NCBI RefSeq assembly: GCF_013141725.1
Contig: NZ_WHNZ01000039.1
Location: 124,001 to 188,000 of the forward strand
Direction: 5' to 3'
Origin: Paenibacillus planticolens
GTDB lineage: Bacteria > Bacillota > Bacilli > Paenibacillales > NBRC-103111
DNA: 64,000 bases
In this document: in pieces, positions 1-7,300 of the stretch
Layout: every line of letters starts with the position of its first letter
Position numbering within the stretch: position 1 is the first letter of the stretch
The notes under the pieces: model-generated
Databases searched by the model: none
What the model saw: the letters and a program-made list of their open reading frames with translations, nothing else
Told to the model about the DNA's origin: nothing
Translations under genes and position numbers: made by a program

Positions 1-1365
1 CAGAATCCGCGCTCTAATCCAGTGGTTTTCGTTGCCGTTCACATAAGTAGCTTCGAGATCAAGCGGACAGCGAAAACGAATGTCCTTGCGCACTTTCTGC
101 TCCTGCGGGTAATAAAACAGCTTCTCCGCTTCTTTTCCCGCCTCAAGACGCACCCAGGTTGTCCCGTTCCAATACTCCCAAGCGACCTGCAGCACCGTAA
201 CATGGATGACGGGCGGCTTATCAAATTTGGATTTTTTCATGACCATTTTCCAATCGATATTTTCCGTCAATTCCGCTCCAAAACGGTTCTGAACCGCCGA
301 AAGCCCAAAGCTCAGCTTGATGTCGCCGTCCTTTTTCGTGAACACTTCCTGACTCCCGATATAAAAAGAGCCGTAGAGCGCAAACTGATCGCCAAACGGA
401 TAAAAACCGCCTGGATCCGCAGCAATATCATTGTAAAACATAAGATCCGGCCGAATGCCGCCCCTTCCCAAACTGTCGACGTAATCCGTTTTGAACGCAA
501 TATGGTCCATGGACAGCCGGCTATCCGCCAGCGTTTTCCCACCGCTCAGAAGAGGCTTCAAACGGCACTGAATCCAGCGTCCCGCCCTACTGCCAACTTC
601 CCTCTCGGCAAGCTCCCCATCCTGATCTTTCGACAGAATCACTCGATTGCCCTTGGCCTCTACTTGGTCAAAAGCCATCCAGCCGTCCGCAGTAGCATAC
701 AGCCACTCGGTTAGTTGAGGGTCTGCCAGTTGGCTGGACATGGCCAGCTCTTCGAACCGCCTTTTGGAGTTGCGGAATTCGATTTCGATACGCGCCGTAC
801 GGTTCAAGGTGAAGAGAGCGCTGTGTTCCAAGAAAATGGCATGCTCCTGCAAGTTATCGCCCTCCAGGCCGAAAAGCGCCGTCGGAGCTGCCAAACCTTG
901 CCGGGAAGCCGTCAAAAACTGCTCCGCAATGCGAATAATCTTGTCCTGTTTACGGCTTGTCACATAAACATCCGTTATCAGGGCAGGCGTCAACAGCGTG
1001 CTGCGCGCGGTTTCATATAACAAATTGCCGCCTTCGGTTGCAGCCGCAACCTGTGTGCCGGCGGATATAAACACCGGCTCCTTCGTGCCTTCGTTCAGCG
1101 CAAAAGTCAGATAACTGCTGGCCGGTCTTGCCGGAAGCAGCGTGATATCGAACATATTGAGGAACGAAATAAGATTTTTCGTCGGAACACGGTTCAAGCG
1201 CTTGATATTATCATGAAACATATCCGCAAACATGAGAAACAAGGCCGAACCCGGGTCCGGGTTCTCAGGCGTAAACCGCCATTCCGGCGTATAGTACGGC
1301 GCCATTTGCCTCATCTGCGCTATGAGATCAGGTATTTCTCTGGGATCAATTTTGGGAGGTTGCAT
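1..1365 (-). CDS. gpJ-like baseplate assembly protein of the eCIS (partial, C-terminus off window)
   Basis: The minus-strand frame stays open from an ATG at 1363-1365 to base 1 (455 codons seen), so the C-terminus lies outside the window. The N-terminus (MQPPKIDPREIPDLIAQM, then a segment with PEWRFTPENPDPGSALF) is typical of putative baseplate assembly proteins of the gpJ/Afp11 type, which build the baseplate wedges with gp25. A GGAGGTG Shine-Dalgarno lies about 10 nt upstream of the ATG. It follows the gp25 gene by 55 bp in the same direction, as in phage tails and Afp/PVC particles. In Afp-type loci a PAAR tip gene often sits between these two; there is no room for one here. Family call is from recognised sequence and synteny; the exact subfamily is inferred. 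Confidence 0.85.
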   Translation of the reverse strand, partial: MQPPKIDPREIPDLIAQMRQMAPYYTPEWRFTPENPDPGSALFLMFADMFHDNIKRLNRVPTKNLISFLNMFDITLLPARPASSYLTFALNEGTKEPVFISAGTQVAAATEGGNLLYETARSTLLTPALITDVYVTSRKQDKIIRIAEQFLTASRQGLAAPTALFGLEGDNLQEHAIFLEHSALFTLNRTARIEIEFRNSKRRFEELAMSSQLADPQLTEWLYATADGWMAFDQVEAKGNRVILSKDQDGELAEREVGSRAGRWIQCRLKPLLSGGKTLADSRLSMDHIAFKTDYVDSLGRGGIRPDLMFYNDIAADPGGFYPFGDQFALYGSFYIGSQEVFTKKDGDIKLSFGLSAVQNRFGAELTENIDWKMVMKKSKFDKPPVIHVTVLQVAWEYWNGTTWVRLEAGKEAEKLFYYPQEQKVRKDIRFRCPLDLEATYVNGNENHWIRARIL

Positions 1366-1420
1366 CGCTCAGCTTCACCTCCTCTCTTGCACGTATCGTC
1401 ATCGTTTCCGCTGCCTCTTT

Positions 1421-1822
1421 CTATTTGGAGCCTTCATATAAGTAAAAAGGATACACTTGGTTAAACAAGTTATTGGTCGTACGCACCAGATAGGAAATGC
1501 GAATCATCACTTTCCCCGGATCGTCCGCCTCCGGCACGGCTTTCACTTCCACTTCATGAACCCTCGGCTCCCAGTTCCGGATCGCCTCTTTAATATTGCT
1601 TTCGAGCAAATGCAGCGATGTATCGTCCGTTAAGCCAAAAATAAACTCCTGCACGCCGCAGCCGAAGCTCGGACGCATGACCCGCTCTCCCTGTGTAGTG
1701 CCCAAAATAACGCGGATCGCTTCAGCGATGTCTTCTTCATACTCGGACATCCGAATTCGCCCTGTTGCAGGGTCAACCTGAATCGGGAATTTCCAGCCTC
1801 GCCCCAAAAATGCTTCCGACAC
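1421..1822 (-). CDS. gp25/GPW family baseplate wedge protein
   Basis: A 133-residue protein of normal length for the gp25/GPW (Afp9) family, a lysozyme-like-fold wedge component that links the baseplate to the first sheath ring. The segment with EEDIAEAIRVILGTTQGER followed by RPSFGCGVQEFIF is the family hallmark (EExV...I..il.T..GeR...p.fG). The start is GTG at 1822 with a GGGGGAG ribosome-binding site 8 nt upstream. The gene starts 17 bp after the spike gene stop and precedes the gpJ-like gene, which is the standard baseplate order. Confidence 0.93.
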   Translation of the reverse strand: MSEAFLGRGWKFPIQVDPATGRIRMSEYEEDIAEAIRVILGTTQGERVMRPSFGCGVQEFIFGLTDDTSLHLLESNIKEAIRNWEPRVHEVEVKAVPEADDPGKVMIRISYLVRTTNNLFNQVYPFYLYEGSK

Positions 1823-1839
1823 CCGGACACGCTCCCCCG

Positions 1840-2565
1840 TTAGTTGATTTTGACCATACTGCCTTTAATATTAATGATGCCGTCTGATTTCAAATCCAGT
1901 GTGGCCCCTGCCTTGAGCGCCATCGTCGCAGACGCTTCTATGTTAATTTGCGTTGATTTAATTTTGATTTCTTTCGAGCTTTCAATCGCGACATCGCCTT
2001 TGGCATTAAGGGTAATCTTAGAGGTTTGGCTGACGACTGAAATCTCATTGGCCGATCCGCCTTTGATCAAAATCTGATTGTTTCCGCTTTGATCGGCAAT
2101 CGAAATGCTGTCGTCTTTATCCTTCAACTCGATAATTTGGCCCTTTTTGGTTTTAATCGTGATGCTCTCGTCACCGCTCTTATCATTGAACGACAACTCA
2201 TGACCTGAACGCGATTTGATCACCCGCAGATCGTTTTTGTCGGCCGGCGTCGGCGGCTTGTTCTTGGGATTCCACAGCATGCCGATCACGAAAGGCTGAC
2301 GAAGCTCCCCCAGATGGAAAGCGACCAAAACCTCGTCATTCACTTCAGGGATAAAAAGACTGCCCATCTCCTTGCCGCCCATCATCGTGGCAATGCGCAC
2401 CCAATCCGTTTCAGTTTCCGTTTCCTGCAGTGGCAGCTTCAACTTCACTCGCCCCAGCTTATCGGGATCGTTATTGTTCGTCACAACTGCGACCATGACA
2501 CCGCCGATTTTCTGGGAAGCGAAGTTGGACACACCGCCTAGGGTGATATCGGGAAGTTTGAACAT
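1840..2565 (-). CDS. gpV/gp5-like central spike protein
   Basis: 241 residues. The N-terminal ~100 residues form the gpV/VgrG-type OB-fold (VMVAVVTNNNDPDKLGRVK, then WVRIATMMGG and the FIPEVNDEVLVAFHLG segment). The C-terminal half alternates short hydrophobic beta strands (SITIKTKKGQIIELKDKDD and successive I-x-I repeats), as expected for a triple-stranded beta-helix spike. The protein would form the membrane-puncturing tip of the injection tube. The ATG overlaps the stop of the upstream hub gene (TAATG), which suggests translational coupling. There is no separate PAAR tip gene nearby, so the spike may be self-capped or use a distant tip. Confidence 0.9.
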   Translation of the reverse strand: MFKLPDITLGGVSNFASQKIGGVMVAVVTNNNDPDKLGRVKLKLPLQETETETDWVRIATMMGGKEMGSLFIPEVNDEVLVAFHLGELRQPFVIGMLWNPKNKPPTPADKNDLRVIKSRSGHELSFNDKSGDESITIKTKKGQIIELKDKDDSISIADQSGNNQILIKGGSANEISVVSQTSKITLNAKGDVAIESSKEIKIKSTQINIEASATMALKAGATLDLKSDGIINIKGSMVKIN

Positions 2566-3656
2566 TATACCGCATTCCCTCCTAACTGAAAGCGCGTCGT
2601 GTAGCCATCGTCATCAATCAGATGCGTTGCGCCGGTCACATAATAAGGCTGATTAAACTTTTTACCTACGCCGTCAAGCTTGATATACCTTCCAGCCCGA
2701 ATTTCAGGGATACCGATACATTCCCCGGAACCGCTGATCAGCTTCATCGCATGTCGATTCAAAATAGCCGTTGCATAGGTTTTAGCCTCTTCGAGGGAAG
2801 TGACATTGGTGTAAACATGTTCCACGAAATCCCCTTTGGCAGCAAGTATATCCTTGCCTGTCTTGGAATTCCCGCCCAGCTTCGAAATAACGGCCGACTC
2901 GCCTTCGATGACTTTAAGTTCCTTATTGTCCCAAGCTCGTACCTTGACGCCGGTTATTTGCTCAGCCAGGTTCATATCGATCGTCAAGCTGCGCAAGGTT
3001 TTGCCCATCTCGAGCGTCAGTACCGGCGTCATCTCCGTTAGAGGTTTGCGGAAATACAAATGCTTGCCTACCACAAAGAAATCATAGTTAACCAAATTCG
3101 CTAGATTTTGAATAAAATGATAGTCGTTAATCTGGCTTTGCGAAATAGCCGGATATTCCGTCGTCGTCGCATCGACGTGTACCTGGGCTCCGTAAGTTTT
3201 GGCGATTTCCTGGACAATATCGCTGTATTTCTTTTTGTTCCACGAACGGGACTTCGTCCCTTTCATCATCAAATACGAAAGATCCATGCCCCGCACAATG
3301 AGCCCCGGAGCTCCATCCTCGGGAAAATCAACGACAACGGACGTAATAAAGCCTGAAAATACCGGAGTAAATTTATCTACATAGCCAAGGCTGATGTCAA
3401 TCGGCTTCCCCAAAGCTAAGTCGCTCAGCCATTGAAAATCATTCTTCGTCACATCGTAAGCGTTCGTGATCCGAAACGAGAAGGAGTCTGCCGTCCCCTC
3501 TATGGACGTTTCCACGCGGATCGTGGAAATCGCTATATTATCCGTGAGCTTTGCTCCGTCTACGCTAATTAAATACGCAGGAGAGAAAAACTCTTTATAC
3601 TTTTTGGCCAAATCATCATAGGTAAAAGAGCTGGATTCTAAGCTTAAAGTTGCCAT
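2565..3656 (-). CDS. gpD/gp27-like baseplate hub protein (VgrG N-terminal type)
   Basis: About 363 residues; late-control gene D / Pvc8 family hub that joins tube and spike. Typical features are the AYLISVDG...ISTIRVETSIEGTADSF start, LALGKPIDISLGY, the FSGFITSVVVDFPEDGAPG segment and the YDFFVVGKHLYFRKPL block. In phages the hub trimer adapts the six-fold tube to the three-fold spike. I chose the ATG at 3656, 4 nt after the upstream LysM gene stop; an in-frame TTG at 3683 would add nine residues and overlap that gene. Neither has a strong Shine-Dalgarno, so coupling to the upstream gene is likely. Confidence 0.9.
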   Translation of the reverse strand: MATLSLESSSFTYDDLAKKYKEFFSPAYLISVDGAKLTDNIAISTIRVETSIEGTADSFSFRITNAYDVTKNDFQWLSDLALGKPIDISLGYVDKFTPVFSGFITSVVVDFPEDGAPGLIVRGMDLSYLMMKGTKSRSWNKKKYSDIVQEIAKTYGAQVHVDATTTEYPAISQSQINDYHFIQNLANLVNYDFFVVGKHLYFRKPLTEMTPVLTLEMGKTLRSLTIDMNLAEQITGVKVRAWDNKELKVIEGESAVISKLGGNSKTGKDILAAKGDFVEHVYTNVTSLEEAKTYATAILNRHAMKLISGSGECIGIPEIRAGRYIKLDGVGKKFNQPYYVTGATHLIDDDGYTTRFQLGGNAV

Positions 3657-3660
3657 CGCA

Positions 3661-4287
3661 TTAGTCCAATCTAGGGACAGCAATGCGGCGTCCCGTTACG
3701 ACCTTAAGCGGGTTATCGATCTGATTGGCTTTGGCAATTTCCCGCCATAAGCTTGGATCTTCATATTCATGAGCCGCAATCATCCAGAGCTGTTCCCCTT
3801 GCTTCAGCATCTTTTGCTTCGTCCGATCCGCAGAGTGGCGGGGAATTGTCTGAAGCTGCTCTTTCTTGCTGTGCCACGAGCGAAACGTAACTTTCAGTTT
3901 GGCGCGAACCGGCACGCCGGTATCGAGAAACATGGTGAACTGCTGGTTCACCTTCTCGACGACGCCCTTGAAGTCCAGGGAACCCCACACAAAGCGGCAA
4001 ATCGGAGGCGCATGCAATTCCTTCTCCACATCCAGAAGACCGGAGATTTTCTTCGTATGCTCACGGACGTCCGTCCCTTTTTCGTACGTATCAAAATATA
4101 AATCCATTGCGAGCGTCGTCGTTCCTCCGCTCACGAATTGACCGATTGGCATGGACAGACCCGGCACAGTTTTCCAAGAATAGCTGTTGGCCGTATCGAG
4201 GGTATATTCACCCGGATTGAACAAAACTTGCACATTCTCTTTGCTGTTTCCCTTGTCTACGATTATCATCGCTTTCTTGAGTGCCAT
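3661..4287 (-). CDS. LysM-containing tube/baseplate adaptor (CIS tube protein, Afp7-like)
   Basis: 208 residues. The N-terminal ~150 residues match the CIS tube/Afp7 family (VQVLFNPGEYTLDTANSYSW, later GTTTLAMDLYFDTYEKGTDV), and the last ~50 residues are a LysM domain (QGEQLWMIAAHEYEDPSLWR, then IAKANQIDNP). In Afp and PBSX-like tails this protein joins the last tube ring to the hub. The start ATG at 4287 has AAAGGA about 9 nt upstream. It sits between the putative tape-measure gene and the hub gene, the same place as xkdP in PBSX. Confidence 0.9.
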   Translation of the reverse strand: MALKKAMIIVDKGNSKENVQVLFNPGEYTLDTANSYSWKTVPGLSMPIGQFVSGGTTTLAMDLYFDTYEKGTDVREHTKKISGLLDVEKELHAPPICRFVWGSLDFKGVVEKVNQQFTMFLDTGVPVRAKLKVTFRSWHSKKEQLQTIPRHSADRTKQKMLKQGEQLWMIAAHEYEDPSLWREIAKANQIDNPLKVVTGRRIAVPRLD

Positions 4288-4360
4288 AGGTGTCAGTCCT
4301 TTCCTTTACGTATATAAAGAGTTATAAAGATCACAATTATATAAGACACAGTTCTAAAAA

Positions 4361-7300
4361 TTACAATCCGCGGCGCTGCCGTTCGAACTTCATTCTTTTC
4401 TCGATCTCGCGGAACACTTTGTCTGCGATCTTGGCGACATCCAGCTGCGGCAGCTGTTTCATCAGCTCTTGCAGCTGCTCGTTGCTCAGCTCCGGTGCCG
4501 CTTGCGGAACGGGCGCTGCCGGGGTTTGGGCCTGGTCTGCGCTCGCTTTGGCGCGCAGCCAGTCCATCTCCAGCGGGGCCTGCGCTAAGGCGCTGTGCGG
4601 TGTGGCTTCCGCTGGAGCATGCTTATGCTCCAGCGCTGGCGGCTGCGAGACCAGATACTCCTGCCTCGCGGATGCGGATCTGCTGCCTACGCGGGGCAGC
4701 AGGGTGGTTGGCGCGCTTGCTTGCTGCGCGCCCTGGCGCTGTTCGCCGGCGTTTAACGCGCCGGCGGCTGTGAGCTGCCGCTGCACCCTTGCGGGCAGCG
4801 CGGTTTGGCTTGCAGCAGCCAGGCTGGCGCTGCTGCTATGGTTCATGCTGGCGCTGCGCTGCGCGCCAGCCGTTACGGCGGCGGCTCTGCCGATGGCAGC
4901 CGCCTGCGTGAAACTGCCCGTCCCTTGGGCGGGCAGGAGGTGTACCGCTGCGGCAGGCGAAGCCGCAGCCCCTCCCGCCAGCATGACACGCGGTGTCATG
5001 CTGGCGGGCTGGCGAGCCATAGACGCGCTCGTGATACGCGCGTCTGCACTTGCCGCTGCCCGCGAAGCGGCAGCGGGCTGCTCCGCCTGAGCGCGCGCTT
5101 CTTCCAGCGCGCTCAGGCTAGCCCTGAGGGTTCGTTCCGTTGAATCAGACGGGAAGCTGCTGGCTTCCCCCTGATTCCCCGAACCCGTCCTCGCGCGGTG
5201 CGCGCGTTCGCTCTCAGCGGCAGCGGTTTGCCGCTGAATATGCTCCACTTGCCTCATGCGCCTAGCTTCCACGGCAGGCTGCTTCCGCGATTGCATAGCG
5301 CTCCCTGCCTGCACTTGCAGCTTCGCCCGTGCCTCAGCATCTATTGATCTGCGAATCTCGTTCGGATTTGTTCTGCCTACCCAATTAAGATTTCCCAAAC
5401 TTGCCTGTCCGACGCTATTCCCAACACGCTCATTACGTGGAAAATTAGCAGAACCAGCCGTCCTTCTAACTAGTGGAGCAGCAGATGGTTCCTGGCTAAT
5501 CGTTCCTCTAACAACTTCAAAAGACGCACGCTGTGAAGTCCCGGAACCTTCACTCGCACTCACCGCTGATCCTGCCTCGATGGACGTGGCATGGCTTTCG
5601 TTTCCTGCAGGCGATACGTTGTCCGTCGAAGCCTCCCTGACTCTTGCTCGCCAAATGGCTTGAACGGCAGATCCTTGGTACGGCTTTCGTGACATCGAGT
5701 CAGCTGGCCGACTCCTAAGCAACGCTATCTCGGCTGCTGCCGAGGCAAGACTGGGTCCCATACCTTTCAAGCTGTTCTTAGTTATTCTCGCAGCGATCTC
5801 AGCTGCAAAATCACCCAAAAACAGGGAGCTGCGAGTCCTATTACCCGCACTTCTTTCGCTCACATCTTCTGCCAGGAGACCCCTTCTGGAATGTTCACTC
5901 GATGTGGCTCGTTCGGCTGATACAGTTTGTGCCGTTTGCGCTGCTTGCACTGTTTGTGCTGCTTGCGCCGCTTTGGCTGCTTGCACTGCTTCTGCTGCTT
6001 GTGCCGCTTCTGCTGCTTGTACCGCTTGCGCTGCTTGTACCGCTTGTGCTGCTTGTGCCGCTTGCTCTGCTTGTGCTGCTTGCACCGCTTGCGCTGCTTG
6101 TGCCGCTTGCGCTGCTTGTACCGCTTGCTCTGCTTGTGCCGCTTGAGCTGCTTGTACTGTTTGCGCTGCTTGTGCCGCTTGCGCTGCTTCTGCTGCTTGC
6201 GCCGCTTGTGCCGCTTGGGCTGCTTGCGCCGCTTGTGCTGCTTGCGCCGCTTGTGCTGCTTGCGCTGCTTCTGCTGCTTGCGCTGCTTGCGCTACTTGTG
6301 CCTCTTGTGCTGCTTGTACCGCTTGTACCGCTTGTACTATTTCTCCAGTTCCACCCGTTGGTTCGTTGTCCCCTAATCCCCAAGGTCCTGCCAGACTGCG
6401 AAAAACCCTCTCAACCCTCTGACCTGAAGAACTTGATCTGCTTAACGAATTAGTTCGTGTACCCACAACCGGATTTCCCGGGAGTCCATTCTCTAATCCA
6501 TTCTCTAGTCCGTTCTCCGTGTGCCTGTTCAATCTGCCTTCGGTATTCATGCCTGTCGTCCGGATAAACACGGAGCCTATTTTCGCAATACTTGATTCTA
6601 CTATTTTTGCAGATATCTCAGAAGCTAGGTTTGCAGAAGGTAGTGCGCTTTTCACCGCTGCGGCAGCCTGTACTTCCCTCTGGCTTTCACCCTGTTGTTC
6701 GCTAACAGAGTCTCCTCTTCCCCTATCCATCGGAGAACGGAATATACGCTCAGCTGCTTGAAGCCGAGTGCTTGCCGCAAGACCAGCACGATACCCCTCA
6801 AATGGACTTGCCTCAACTAACTTCCTTATGCTGTTTGCAGCTTGTCCCACTATTTTTGCAGATACCTCAGAATTTAGGTTCTTGGGATAGCTTGCTCCTT
6901 GTTCCGGGGACAGTTTTGCAGATACCTCAGAATTTATGTTCTTTGGATAGCGTGCTCCTTGCTCCGGAGACAGAGATGCAAATGAACGCTGGACATTTTG
7001 CATAACAGAGCTTGCTTGTACGCCGGCTCGAAAGCCTTCCATCTGTCTAACCATTGGACTCGATTCACTTGAACGCTGCCTTCTAAGAACGGGTTGCTTC
7101 TCGTTAAGAGAATCCGTTTGTGGGCTGGTTACACTGCTTCTTGTCCCCGACAGCTTCCGCTGATTACTTTCCCTCCGCAACATGCGTACTTTCTGCATAG
7201 TCATCGCAGTGGAATCGGATCTTTCTGGTCTTTTATATGTACTTCCAACAATTGAATCATTAGAAGATTGCTGTCTTTGTTTTTGCAGGAGCTGCTTTAG

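Noticed and set aside
4290..5090. A 266-residue plus-strand Ala/Cys-rich frame
   Set aside because: Shadow of the GC-rich end of the giant eCIS gene; codon pattern fits the minus-strand frame.
5902..6453. Leu-rich plus-strand frame resembling a membrane protein
   Set aside because: It is the complement of the Ala-Gln codon repeat; no start site or domain.
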